Source of the DNA: UBA3940 sp964506005
GTDB lineage: Bacteria > Chloroflexota > Anaerolineae > Aggregatilineales > UBA3940
Direction: 5' to 3'
NCBI GenBank assembly: GCA_964506005.1
Contig: CAZDLX010000029.1
Coordinates: forward strand, 1 to 28,450
Length of the DNA stretch: 28,450 nt
A program made the position numbers and the translations under genes. Shown piece after piece: positions 15,879 through 23,744 of the stretch (position 1 is the stretch's first letter; the number at the start of each line of letters is the position of its first letter). The notes below the pieces were generated by a model. It was not told where the DNA came from, searched no databases, and worked only from the letters and a program-made list of their open reading frames with translations.

Positions 15879-16826
15879 TTACTGTAATTCGCGCACACCG
15901 TCCGGCGAATCGACGACGAACCCCTGCACGTTGCGGTCAATCCGCTTGAGCAGGCCCGTCAGCACGTTCTTTGCGCCGAGCTCGACGAACTGATCGACCC
16001 CCTCGTCGATCATCCGTCGCACGCTGCTCGTCCACAGCTCCGGCGACGTAAGCTGCGCGCCGAGGTCGGCGCGGACAGCCTCAACCGACGTCAGCGGCTC
16101 TGCCGTAGTATTGCCGATAATCGGGATGCGCGGCGCTTGGAATGGCGTTGCCTCAAGCGCCTCACGGAACTCGTCCTGCGCCCCGGACATCAGCGGCGAG
16201 TGCGCGGCAATGCTCACCGGCAGCCGTACGACGCGCCGCGCGCCCGCCTCGCGGGCCGCCTCCATCGCCTGGTTGAGCGGTTCCTCGTCCCCGGCGATCA
16301 CAACCTGGCCGGGGCAGTTGTCGTTGGCGACGACGCACACGCCGCCAGCGCCGGTGCGCCCATTCGCGCAGACTGCCTCGACCTGCTCGATCTCCAGCCC
16401 GAGCACCGCGGCCATCCCGCCCGGGTGAGCTTCGCCCGCCGCCTTCATCAGCTCGCCGCGACGCCGCACCAGCTTCAGCCCGTCCGGGAAGCTCAGCGAG
16501 CCCGCGGCTGTGAGTGCCGTCAGCTCGCCGAGGCTGTGGCCCGCCACGAACGCCGGCTGGAAAAACTCGCCCAGCGCCTCGTACAGTGTCCGCATGGCGG
16601 CGATCCCGGTGACGTACAGTGCAGGCTGCGCGTTGATGGTGTCGGTCAGCACGTCCTCTGGTCCCTCGAAACACAGCTCCGACAGCTTGAAGTCGAGGAT
16701 CTCGTCCGCCTCGGCGAATGTCTGCCGGGCCACGCGGTACTCGCCGGCGAGGGACTTGCCCATTCCGACGAACTGGGACCCCTGGCCGGGAAAGAGAAAG
16801 GACGTCCGGGTTTCGTCGAGGATCAT
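15879..16826 (-). CDS. fabD: Malonyl-CoA:ACP transacylase FabD
   Basis: Loads malonyl groups from CoA onto acyl carrier protein for fatty acid synthesis. The start at 16826 is chosen because GGAGG lies 6 bases upstream and the protein then begins just before the conserved FLFPGQGSQ; an in-frame start at 16901 adds 25 unrelated residues. At 315 residues the length is standard. Motifs: GQGSQ (14-18), nucleophile Ser98 in GHSLGE (96-101), and catalytic His209 in AAHSPLMSG. It is the first gene after a sigma-70-like promoter and the rpmF terminator, and starts the fabD–nnrE–fabG–asp23–nusB–tat run. Confidence 0.95.
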   Translation of the reverse strand: MILDETRTSFLFPGQGSQFVGMGKSLAGEYRVARQTFAEADEILDFKLSELCFEGPEDVLTDTINAQPALYVTGIAAMRTLYEALGEFFQPAFVAGHSLGELTALTAAGSLSFPDGLKLVRRRGELMKAAGEAHPGGMAAVLGLEIEQVEAVCANGRTGAGGVCVVANDNCPGQVVIAGDEEPLNQAMEAAREAGARRVVRLPVSIAAHSPLMSGAQDEFREALEATPFQAPRIPIIGNTTAEPLTSVEAVRADLGAQLTSPELWTSSVRRMIDEGVDQFVELGAKNVLTGLLKRIDRNVQGFVVDSPDGVRELQ

Positions 16827-16906
16827 AGTTGCCTCCAGGTAGATCTGAGCGCCGGGTTTTGAAGCACCACCGCCCGGCGAGGTGGGTGCGGGGCGCACCA
16901 TGTATC

Positions 16907-16936
16907 AGTATAGCGCGTCATGCGGCACGATGTGAG
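16907..16936 (-). promoter_or_regulatory. Promoter of the fabD operon
   Basis: On the minus strand CTCACA (16931-16936) and TATACT (16907-16912) are spaced by 18 bases. The -10 is strong (five of six), the -35 moderate (four of six). It lies between the rpmF terminator and fabD, about 80 bases before the fabD ATG. Confidence 0.5.
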
Positions 16937-16952
16937 CCGCCGCCCGGAATCG

Positions 16953-16985
16953 AAAAGACCGCGCTCCCAAATGGAAACACGGTCT
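16953..16985 (-). terminator. Terminator after rpmF
   Basis: On the minus strand AGACCG and CGGTCT (16980-16985 with 16956-16961) form the base of a hairpin whose upper part also pairs partly (TTCCA/TGGGA), followed by TTTTCG. It starts about 38 bases after the rpmF stop. Confidence 0.65.
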
Positions 16986-17022
16986 GGACGACCATGATGC
17001 CAGCCTCGCGCCGGTTGGCAGC

Positions 17023-17205
17023 CTATTCCTCTTTCTCGACGATGTCACGACCGCGGTACGTTCCGCACTCGAGGCACACGGTATGCGGGCGCTTCATGGA
17101 ACCGCAGTTTTCGCACGCGACAAGAGCAATTGGCTGCAGACGGTCATGCTGGCGGCGACGGTCGCGACGCCCCTTGGAGGGCTTTCGCTTTGGCACTGCG
17201 CCCAT
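17023..17205 (-). CDS. rpmF: 50S ribosomal protein L32
   Basis: Ribosomal protein L32, 60 residues. It begins MGAVPKRKPSKGRRDRRRQH, the typical basic N-terminus, and has the four-cysteine zinc form: Cys31, Cys34, Cys44 and Cys47 (CENC and CLEC). In many bacteria rpmF precedes the fab genes, as here, where fabD lies downstream; in this case a terminator and a new promoter separate them. It has its own near-consensus promoter and a hairpin in the leader. An AAGGAGA lies about 9 bases before the ATG. Confidence 0.97.
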   Translation of the reverse strand: MGAVPKRKPSKGRRDRRRQHDRLQPIALVACENCGSMKRPHTVCLECGTYRGRDIVEKEE

Positions 17206-17239
17206 GACAGACTCTCCTTAGATATCACAGTCCAGAAAT

Positions 17240-17261
17240 CGCGCCCGTCGAGGCGGGCGCG
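17240..17261 (-). promoter_or_regulatory. Hairpin in the rpmF leader
   Basis: CGCGCCCG (17240-17247) pairs with CGGGCGCG (17254-17261), an 8-bp GC stem with a 6-base loop. It lies between the rpmF promoter and its ribosome binding site, near the 5' end of the transcript, and lacks a T-run. Possible roles are transcript stability or autogenous control. Confidence 0.5.
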
Positions 17262-17270
17262 CAGATGACT

Positions 17271-17299
17271 ATTATAACGGGTAGGTTAGCCAACTTCAA
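17271..17299 (-). promoter_or_regulatory. Strong sigma-70-like promoter of rpmF
   Basis: On the minus strand TTGAAG (17294-17299) and a perfect TATAAT (17271-17276) are separated by 17 bases. The expected transcript starts near 17264, about 60 bases before the ATG. This is the best promoter match in the window. Confidence 0.75.
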
Positions 17300-17383
17300 G
17301 AATTCGGCGTGGCGTGCCACCCCGGCAGCGACGCCGGTTTTTCGGGCCATGCGCTGTTGGAGGCCAGCGCGCAGGCGAGGCAG

Positions 17384-17941
17384 CTACTCCCGCCGCGACG
17401 AGATGCGCTCGATCTGCATCGGCTCGTCGGCTGGCTCAAGCGTCCCCGGCGTTTCCACCTCGGCGGGCCGGCTCTGCGGCATGGCGGGCTGCTGGGGCGC
17501 GTCGTGCTTGACGTGCTTAATACCGTTCTGCACGACACCCACCGTGCGCATCAGCGCATCCTCGAGGTCCGAGAGCACATCCAGCACGTACTGGTCCGCC
17601 TCCTCGCGGATCGCGTGGGCCTCGCGCCGGCTCTGCTCGATGATACTGGCCGCGCGAGCCTGGGCTGCCTGCGTGATCGCGTCCCGCTGGATGAGCGTCT
17701 CGCTCTTCTCACGGGCCAGGTCGCGGATGCGTGCCGCCTCCTCATTGGCCTGCGCCATGATGCGATCCCGCTCCCGGATAACACGCTTAGCCTTTTCGAT
17801 CTCCTCCGGGATCGAGATCCGCATCTGGTCGATCAGCTCCAGAGCACGCTGCTCCTCGATCATGGTGTAGGGGGTGAAGGGCATTCGGCGACCGTCGTTG
17901 AACAGCTCCTCAAGCCGATCTACGAGATGTTGTATATCCAA
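17384..17941 (-). CDS. Coiled-coil protein, DivIVA / ATP-synthase-b-like
   Basis: A 185-residue protein of unknown function. Residues about 28-135 are a continuous charged helix with heptad spacing and many Ala/Glu/Arg (EEIEKAKRVIRERDRIMAQA, ARIRDLAREKSETLIQRDAI), like DivIVA or the stalk of ATP synthase subunit b, but no membrane helix is present. The C-terminal 45 residues are Pro/Glu-rich and likely disordered. The start codon is TTG with GGAGG 8 bases upstream. It follows coaD by 55 bases; similar genes are often seen between coaD and rpmF in Chloroflexota, which is from memory and not checked. A cell-envelope or division scaffold is one possibility. Confidence 0.8.
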   Translation of the reverse strand: MDIQHLVDRLEELFNDGRRMPFTPYTMIEEQRALELIDQMRISIPEEIEKAKRVIRERDRIMAQANEEAARIRDLAREKSETLIQRDAITQAAQARAASIIEQSRREAHAIREEADQYVLDVLSDLEDALMRTVGVVQNGIKHVKHDAPQQPAMPQSRPAEVETPGTLEPADEPMQIERISSRRE

Positions 17942-17984
17942 GGCTCGCCTCCAGTCGTGTTGTGCTAACGCTACCTAATACGCC

Positions 17985-17993
17985 AGTATATCA
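17985..17993 (-). promoter_or_regulatory. Extended -10 promoter of the coiled-coil gene
   Basis: On the minus strand TGATATACT fits an extended -10 (TGn plus TATACT). It lies 44 bases before the TTG start at 17941 and next to the coaD stop. No good -35 is seen. Confidence 0.45.
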
Positions 17994-17996
17994 TGA

Positions 17997-18527
17997 TTAA
18001 TCCCTGAGCGATACCATGTCCACCGAGCCGGCGGCGTCCTCCCCGAGCCTGCGGAAATGCGCAACCAGTGCCCGATGTACGTGCGGCGGGACCATCGAGC
18101 TGACATCCCCACCCAGCGAAGCGATCTCGCGGATGGTGCTGCTCGCCAGGTGCATGTGCTGCTCTCCGGCAATCAGGCACACCACTTCCAGCTCGGGGGC
18201 GAGGCGCTTGTTCGCCAGCGCCATGCGGAATTCGAGCTCGAAGTCGGAGAATACGCGCAGCCCGCGCACGATGGCCTGCGCGCCAACTTCCTGCGCGAAA
18301 TCAACCGTCAGGCCGCTGTAAGGCATCACGCGGATGCCCTCCTCGCCCGCGAAGGCTTCTTCGACCATCGCCACGCGATCCTCCAGGCTGAAGGCCAGCC
18401 GCTTCAGCGGGCGGTCGTACACTGCGACGATGAGCTCGCTGAACAGCTTCTTGGCGCGTATGGCGATGTCAATATGCCCCAGGTGAATGGGGTCAAAGGT
18501 TGCAGGGAAGATCGCACGTGTCTCCAA
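17997..18527 (-). CDS. coaD: Phosphopantetheine adenylyltransferase CoaD
   Basis: Transfers AMP from ATP to 4'-phosphopantetheine, the penultimate step of CoA synthesis. The 176-residue length is slightly above the usual 160. Motifs: TFDPIHLGHIDI (10-21, nucleotidyl-transferase HxGH type), IVRGLRVFSDFELEFRMA (86-103), SSTIREIASLGGDVSSMVP (129-147). The start codon is TTG with GGAG about 10 bases upstream; no ATG is available before the conserved N-terminus. Stf0 precedes it by 48 bases. CoA made here feeds the fab genes of the same block. Confidence 0.95.
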   Translation of the reverse strand: METRAIFPATFDPIHLGHIDIAIRAKKLFSELIVAVYDRPLKRLAFSLEDRVAMVEEAFAGEEGIRVMPYSGLTVDFAQEVGAQAIVRGLRVFSDFELEFRMALANKRLAPELEVVCLIAGEQHMHLASSTIREIASLGGDVSSMVPPHVHRALVAHFRRLGEDAAGSVDMVSLRD

Positions 18528-18575
18528 AATGTTGTCTCCACTCGCGTGCTCAACATAACAATCTTGAAAATATCA

Positions 18576-19328
18576 CTACCAGATGCGTCGCAGCCACCCG
18601 GTCTGCTTCTCGTCGCGATAGCGCTGTACCCAGGCCTCGTTGATCTCGTTGGCCTGCTTCTTGAGGCGCACCTCGCCAGTGAGCGACGTCGTTGGGGCGG
18701 GCACACCAAGATAAGCCAGCACCGCTCGCGCGGTTGCATCGGGGTAGGCGGCATAATCCTCATATACCACGACGTACGGCTCGACCTCCATCTCGTCGAA
18801 GTAGCTCTGCAGGGCGGCCTCCCGGATCACGATCTCCTGCACCAGGTGGTCGATGGCGGCGAAGTCGTAGCGCGGTTCGTGCTGTGCCCTGGCGATCTGC
18901 TCAGACGTCCACTGCTCCGTCTGCGTGGCCATCCACCACGACACCGCCTGCCGGACCTTGTTGCGGCGCGTCAGCCAGATGTGGTGCAGGTTCGGGAACA
19001 GCCTGTCGAGGGCGCCACGCAGGGGCAGGGAGGGATCTGCCAGGGCGGGGATGCTCCGCACACGGCTCACGAAGTCGCCGACAAAGCCGCCCATCATCTT
19101 CGCGCCGAACACGCCGTTCGGCGTGGCGGTCGCTTCGACGACGCGCCGGATGTACGCCTCGTAGTCGCTGAAATCCCAGCCCTGGTAGGACTCGCCGTAG
19201 CCGCGCAGGTGGCAGAAGAACTCGTCGGGGCTGCCTGCCAGGCCGGTGCTGGCGAGCGCCGCGCTGAGCAGCGTGCTGCCGCTGCGCGGCGTCGCGCAGA
19301 GGAAGTAGCTGAGGTGCGGTCCGGGCAT
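18576..19328 (-). CDS. Stf0-type sulfotransferase
   Basis: A 250-residue PAPS-dependent sulfotransferase of the Stf0 family, whose mycobacterial founder sulfates trehalose in sulfolipid synthesis. The phosphosulfate loop is PRSGSTLL (14-21); Glu36 in SPDEFF fits the proposed catalytic base of Stf0; WLTRRNKVRQAVSWW (118-132) is the family's 3'-phosphate-binding and dimer region. GGAGG lies 9 bases before the ATG. It is set between recG and coaD, 22 bases after recG, with no sulfate-activation or glycolipid gene nearby, so its acceptor is unknown. Codon use and GC content do not obviously differ from its neighbours. Confidence 0.9.
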   Translation of the reverse strand: MPGPHLSYFLCATPRSGSTLLSAALASTGLAGSPDEFFCHLRGYGESYQGWDFSDYEAYIRRVVEATATPNGVFGAKMMGGFVGDFVSRVRSIPALADPSLPLRGALDRLFPNLHHIWLTRRNKVRQAVSWWMATQTEQWTSEQIARAQHEPRYDFAAIDHLVQEIVIREAALQSYFDEMEVEPYVVVYEDYAAYPDATARAVLAYLGVPAPTTSLTGEVRLKKQANEINEAWVQRYRDEKQTGWLRRIW

Positions 19329-19350
19329 CCCGTCTGCCTCCGCCGGCGAG

Positions 19351-21909
19351 CTAGCTCACGTCGCCGAACTCGTCGACGGCGATTTCCGTGACGCGGTGCC
19401 GCAGCAGCGCGTGCTCCGGCGCGTCGAGGCCCGGGTCGCGCTCGAATACCGCGCGCGCCTCGCGCTGGACCTCGTCAACCAGGTGCGGGTCGATGAGGCT
19501 GGCGAAGTCGAGCGTGCTGTAGCCGCTCTGCTGCCGCCCGAGCAGGTTGCCCGCGCCGCGCAGCTTCCAGTCGATCTCGGCCAGCTTGAAGCCGTCTGTC
19601 GTCTCCTCGACCGCCTTGAGCCGCTCGTCGGCGTCGATGAAGGCCTGGTCTGACAGCAGCAAGCAGTAGCCCTGCCCGCCGCCGCGCCCGACGCGCCCGC
19701 GAAGCTGGTGGAGCTGCGCCAACCCGAAACGGTTGGCGTCCTCAATCATGATGACCGTCGCGTTTGGCACGTCGATGCCGACCTCGATCACCGTGGTCGC
19801 GACGAGGATGTCCACCTCGCCGCGGTAGAAGGCGCTCATGGCGGCCTCCTTCTCCTCGGCGCTCATCTGGCCGTGCAGCAGCCCGACGCGCAGGTCCGGA
19901 AAGATGGTGTTCTGCAGGCGCTCGTACTCGCCGATGGCGGAGCGGGCGTCCAGCTTGTCGCTCTCCTCGACGAGTGGGCAGATGATGTAAGCCTGGTGGC
20001 CCTTCTCGATCTGCCCGCGCACGAAAGAATAGCCCCGCTCGCGCTCCTTGGGCTGCAGGATGCGGGTCTGGATCGGCGTGCGGCCCGGCGGCATCTCGTC
20101 GATCACCGTCAGGTCGAGGTCGGCGTGCAGCGTCAGCGCCAGGGTGCGCGGGATCGGGGTGGCGGTCATGACCAGCAGATGCGGGTTGCCGCCCTGCGCC
20201 TTGCCACGCAGCGCGCCGCGCTGCGACACGCCGAAGCGGTGCTGCTCGTCGATGACCGCGAGGCCCAAGTGCTTGAACGCCAGCCCCGGCTGGATCAGCG
20301 CGTGTGTGCCCACCACCACGTCGATGCTGCCGTCGGCCAGCCCCGCGTACACCGCGTCGCGGTCGCTCTGGCTGACGTTGCCGGTCAGCAGCGCGACGCG
20401 GGCGTCGCCTGCCAGCAGATTCGAGAGCGTGGCGTAGTGCTGCTCGGCGAGGATGCTCGTCGGGGCCATTACGGCGACCTGCACGCCGTTCGCCACGGCG
20501 ATCTCGGCGGCGGCGGCCGCTACGACCGTCTTGCCGCTGCCCACATCGCCCTGCAGCAGCCGGTTCATGGGGCGGTTGCTCGCCATGTCCTGCCGGATGT
20601 CCATAATGGCCCGGCGCTGCGCCGCGGTGAACTCGTAGGGGAGCCGCCCCTCAAAGCCATCCAGCCAGCCGTCCTCGACGTGCAGCGGCGTGCCGTCGCG
20701 GCTCTGCCACTCGCGGCGGCGCCGGAGCATGGCCATCTGCAGCAGAAACAGCTCGTCGAAGGCCAGCCGCCGCCGGGCGGCCTGGAGGTCCTCGGCGGAG
20801 TCGGGGAAGTGCGCCTGCGACACGGCGTCGCCGTAATCCATCAGATCGGTGCGCTCGCGGACGTCCAGCGGCAGGTGGTCGGGCAGCAGCGGCGCCCACT
20901 CGTCAACGATCTCTTTCATCAGGCGGCGCAGCACGCGCCCGCTCAGGCCCTTGGTCAGCGGGTACACCGGCACGATGCGCCCGGCGTGCAGCGACTCCTG
21001 GTCGATGGGCTCCATCTCCGGCGAGTTGATCACGAGGCGGCCCAGATACTGGTCGACCTTGCCGCTCACGACATACGGCTCGCCCGCCTCAAGCTGGCGC
21101 TCCAGCCACGGCTGGTTGAACCAGTTGAGCCGCAGTACGCCGCTGCCGTCGTCGAGGTAAGCCTCGACCCGCGTGCCGCCCCGCTTGGTGCCGATACTGG
21201 AGATGCGGTCCAGCACGCCGATGACGGTCACTTCCTCGCCGACCTTCAGCCGGCGGATGGGCTTCATGCGGCTGTAGTCGTCGTGCCGCCGGGGGAAGAG
21301 CATGAGCAGGTCCCCGACAGTCTCGACGCCGAGCCGTTCGAGCTGCTCGGCGCGCGCCGCGCCGACGCCCTTGACCGTCTGCACCGGCTGGTCGAGCGCG
21401 TCCAGCGCTTCGACAGGCAGCGGATGCTCCTGCTGCCACACGTACCCCCGCCGCTCGCGGACTGCCCTGGCCTCGCCGGTCTCTTCGTGCTCGAACGTGC
21501 CGAAGACCTCGAACTCGAATTCCTCTTCACTCTCGTCGCCCTCGACCTCGCCGATACCGACGTCATCGCTGACCGGCGCGGGCGGCGCTTCACGGGGCGG
21601 GGGTGGGGCAGGTGCGGCGGAAGCACTGTCCGCCTGCGCCTCTGTCATAGCGACCTCGCCGGTCGCCAGTGCGATGATCTCCTCGACCAGCGCGGGGCGC
21701 TCGCCTTCCGAGGTGCTGTCGTACTGCCGCAACCGGCCCGCGATTTCCTCAACCAGTGCGTGGTGCTCGTCCGTCTGGGCCTGGCTGTGTGCCTCTTTGG
21801 CCCAGTGAAAGGCGAACCGGGCAAACCCGCCGATGACGGCTTTGTTATGGTAGCCCTTCTGCTGTTCGAGCCTCAGGATCTTGATGAGCGTTTGCAGTGA
21901 TGATGCCAT
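19351..21909 (-). CDS. recG: ATP-dependent DNA helicase RecG with N-terminal extension
   Basis: Branch-migration helicase for stalled forks and Holliday junctions. Order: an N-terminal extension (1-165), wedge/OB domain (about 168-330, with VKGVGAARAEQLERLG at 179-194), helicase with Walker A GDVGSGKT (454-461), DEQH box (554-557), MTATPIPRTL (581-590) and GRVGRG in motif VI. The total of 852 residues exceeds the usual 680-700 by the extension, which has a helical part (LIKILRLEQQKGYHNKAVIG, 8-27) and an acidic Pro-rich linker (100-145). The downstream Stf0 gene starts 22 bases after the stop. Its place after fakA/degV parallels the fakA(yloV)–recG neighbourhood of Firmicutes. Confidence 0.96.
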   Translation of the reverse strand: MASSLQTLIKILRLEQQKGYHNKAVIGGFARFAFHWAKEAHSQAQTDEHHALVEEIAGRLRQYDSTSEGERPALVEEIIALATGEVAMTEAQADSASAAPAPPPPREAPPAPVSDDVGIGEVEGDESEEEFEFEVFGTFEHEETGEARAVRERRGYVWQQEHPLPVEALDALDQPVQTVKGVGAARAEQLERLGVETVGDLLMLFPRRHDDYSRMKPIRRLKVGEEVTVIGVLDRISSIGTKRGGTRVEAYLDDGSGVLRLNWFNQPWLERQLEAGEPYVVSGKVDQYLGRLVINSPEMEPIDQESLHAGRIVPVYPLTKGLSGRVLRRLMKEIVDEWAPLLPDHLPLDVRERTDLMDYGDAVSQAHFPDSAEDLQAARRRLAFDELFLLQMAMLRRRREWQSRDGTPLHVEDGWLDGFEGRLPYEFTAAQRRAIMDIRQDMASNRPMNRLLQGDVGSGKTVVAAAAAEIAVANGVQVAVMAPTSILAEQHYATLSNLLAGDARVALLTGNVSQSDRDAVYAGLADGSIDVVVGTHALIQPGLAFKHLGLAVIDEQHRFGVSQRGALRGKAQGGNPHLLVMTATPIPRTLALTLHADLDLTVIDEMPPGRTPIQTRILQPKERERGYSFVRGQIEKGHQAYIICPLVEESDKLDARSAIGEYERLQNTIFPDLRVGLLHGQMSAEEKEAAMSAFYRGEVDILVATTVIEVGIDVPNATVIMIEDANRFGLAQLHQLRGRVGRGGGQGYCLLLSDQAFIDADERLKAVEETTDGFKLAEIDWKLRGAGNLLGRQQSGYSTLDFASLIDPHLVDEVQREARAVFERDPGLDAPEHALLRHRVTEIAVDEFGDVS

Positions 21910-21949
21910 AATCGTGATTCGACGTCCGTTCTCGTCGCTGGATTTATGC

Positions 21950-22792
21950 TTAACTGCCTGCCCTGCCGGTGACGGCTGCGATGCCCACCGCGCCCGGCCC
22001 GACGTGCGTGCCGATGACCGTCGTCGCGCTGGTTGTCACGGCGCCACCCGGCGGCAGGATGGCCTCGATCCGCCCCAGCAGGTCGGCGGCGCACTCCGTG
22101 CAGTTGCTGTGCATGACCGCCAGCCGTTCGAGCGGCGCGAGCGCGCGCGTGTGGCGGGCCAGCACCTCGATAGCCCTTGACCACGTCCGCACCCGGGCGA
22201 GCGAGCTTACGATGCCGTGGCGCAGCTCGATGATGGGCTTGATACCCAGTAAGTTGCTCAGCCCCATCTGCACCAGGCTGACGCGTCCGCTCCGGGCGAG
22301 GTACTCCACCGTGTTCAACAGGGCGTATACCCGCACGCGCCCAAGCGTATCTCGCACCGAGTGTATCACACCTTGCACCGGCTCGCCGCGCCGGGCCGCC
22401 TCCAGCCCGGCGAGCGCCCCCCAGCCGAGCCCCATGCTGGTCTGCCCGCTGTCGATGAGGTGCACGCGCGCCGGTGAGACCTCTTCAGCGGCCAACCTCG
22501 CCGCGTTAAACAGGCCACTCAGCTTGCTGGCGGTGATCACCGCGACGACGTGGTCGGCATGCTTCAAGGCACTTTCGTAGGCTTCCACGAAGGCCGCGGG
22601 GCTTGGCGCTGAGGTCGTCGGGATGGTTGGCAGGCCGGGCAGCAGATTGTAAAACGCCTCGCGTGTGATGTCCACGCCGTCGCGCAGAGTCTGCTCGCCC
22701 ACGGTGAGAAGCGCGGGCACGACGGTGAGGTCGGGGCCCTGGCGGTGCTCCTGAGGGATGTCACAACTGCTATCGGTCACGATGGCGATCAT
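21950..22792 (-). CDS. DegV family protein (fatty-acid-binding FakB-like), canonical copy
   Basis: A 280-residue DegV/EDD-fold protein, the family of FakB carriers that present a bound fatty acid to the kinase FakA. It begins IAIVTDSSCDIP, has TSAPSPAAF (fatty-acid carboxylate loop, S-x-P-S), ITASKLSGLFNAAR and a C-terminal THVGPGAVGIAAV in which the conserved His is present. The ribosome binding site is weak. It follows the other degV by 53 bases and precedes recG by 40. With fakA directly upstream, a FakB role is well supported by context. Confidence 0.9.
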   Translation of the reverse strand: MIAIVTDSSCDIPQEHRQGPDLTVVPALLTVGEQTLRDGVDITREAFYNLLPGLPTIPTTSAPSPAAFVEAYESALKHADHVVAVITASKLSGLFNAARLAAEEVSPARVHLIDSGQTSMGLGWGALAGLEAARRGEPVQGVIHSVRDTLGRVRVYALLNTVEYLARSGRVSLVQMGLSNLLGIKPIIELRHGIVSSLARVRTWSRAIEVLARHTRALAPLERLAVMHSNCTECAADLLGRIEAILPPGGAVTTSATTVIGTHVGPGAVGIAAVTGRAGS

Positions 22793-22845
22793 GGCGCGTC
22801 CAGTCCGGGTGTGAAGAAGTCGTCGCCCCGACGAGGGGCGAGAGT

Positions 22846-23709
22846 TTAGTAGTCGTCGCCATCGCCTTCAAGAATAGCCAGGCCCATTGCGTCCGGGCCG
22901 AGCTGCGAGGCGGTCAGCGGGCCGTACAGCAGCACGGGAGTCTGAAGGCGTGCGAATTCCAGCGCCAGCCTATCCTGAACCATGCGCGTGCGGTCGGTGA
23001 GGCGGGTGGTGCTCTGCAGGATGCACAGGCGCTCGATGTGGGTAAACTCGGTGACGAACTCCATCATCTTGTCAACCGCCTGCGCGTGCGTGCGGGCCTT
23101 CTCCATCGTGATCAGCGCCCCGTCTTCAATCGTGAGGATCGGCTTGATCTCCAGCATCGTGCCGAGCGCCGCCTGCGTCTCCCCGATGAGCCCCGCCTCT
23201 TTGATGTGGTCCAGCGTGTCGACGTAGAACACGCTGTACAGACGCGTGAGCACGCTGCGCGTCGTGAGGATCACGTCCTCCAGCGACTTGTCGAGTGAGG
23301 CGGCGAGCGCCGCTTCCTCCACCAGGTAGCCGAGCCCTGCCGAGGAGGTGCGCGAGTCGACGACGACGATCTCGTAGCGGCCCAGCAAACCGCTGCGGGC
23401 CGCCTGCGCGTTGGCATACGTCTGGCTGAAGCGCTGCGAGTGGGTCAGCACGACGATCTGGTCCGTTGTGCGGCCCAGGTCCTGGTAGACGTTCTCGAAC
23501 GCGCTGACCGGCGGCGCGCTGATACGCACCCCGGCGTCGTTCTGGCGCATCCAGCGCAGGACGCCTTCGGCGTCGATATCGACGCCGTCCCGCAGCGTAT
23601 CGGACCCGAGGTGGACCTCCAGCGGGACGACGGTTACATCGTAATCCTTGATGAAGCGGGGATCTTCGAAGCGGGCGGCACTGTCCGTGACGATTCGAAC
23701 CCTCGCCAA
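22846..23709 (-). CDS. DegV family protein (FakB-like), divergent copy
   Basis: A 287-residue DegV protein next to fakA. It begins VRIVTDSAARF and has ISAPPVSAF where the other copy has TSAPSPAAF, and HSQRFSQTYANA in place of the usual SS-x-LSGTY pattern. At the C-terminus SQLGPDAMGLAI replaces TH-x-GPGA-x-G, so the conserved His is Gln. The start codon is TTG, with AAAGG and AGGAG upstream. The substitutions suggest a different ligand preference from its neighbour or weakened carrier function; the fold call is firm. Confidence 0.88.
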   Translation of the reverse strand: MARVRIVTDSAARFEDPRFIKDYDVTVVPLEVHLGSDTLRDGVDIDAEGVLRWMRQNDAGVRISAPPVSAFENVYQDLGRTTDQIVVLTHSQRFSQTYANAQAARSGLLGRYEIVVVDSRTSSAGLGYLVEEAALAASLDKSLEDVILTTRSVLTRLYSVFYVDTLDHIKEAGLIGETQAALGTMLEIKPILTIEDGALITMEKARTHAQAVDKMMEFVTEFTHIERLCILQSTTRLTDRTRMVQDRLALEFARLQTPVLLYGPLTASQLGPDAMGLAILEGDGDDY

Positions 23710-23744
23710 CTTGCTCCTACCTTTCCGTACGGGTTGCCGGCGCG

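Noticed and set aside
18057..19391. Plus-strand open frame of 444 codons over coaD and the sulfotransferase
   Set aside because: It is antisense to two well-supported genes and resembles no family; it is a high-GC shadow.
19708..21900. Long plus-strand open frame of 730 codons opposite recG
   Set aside because: It mirrors a strongly supported recG on the other strand, has no recognisable domain and a His/Leu/Val/Gln/Arg-rich composition typical of an antisense shadow in GC-rich DNA.
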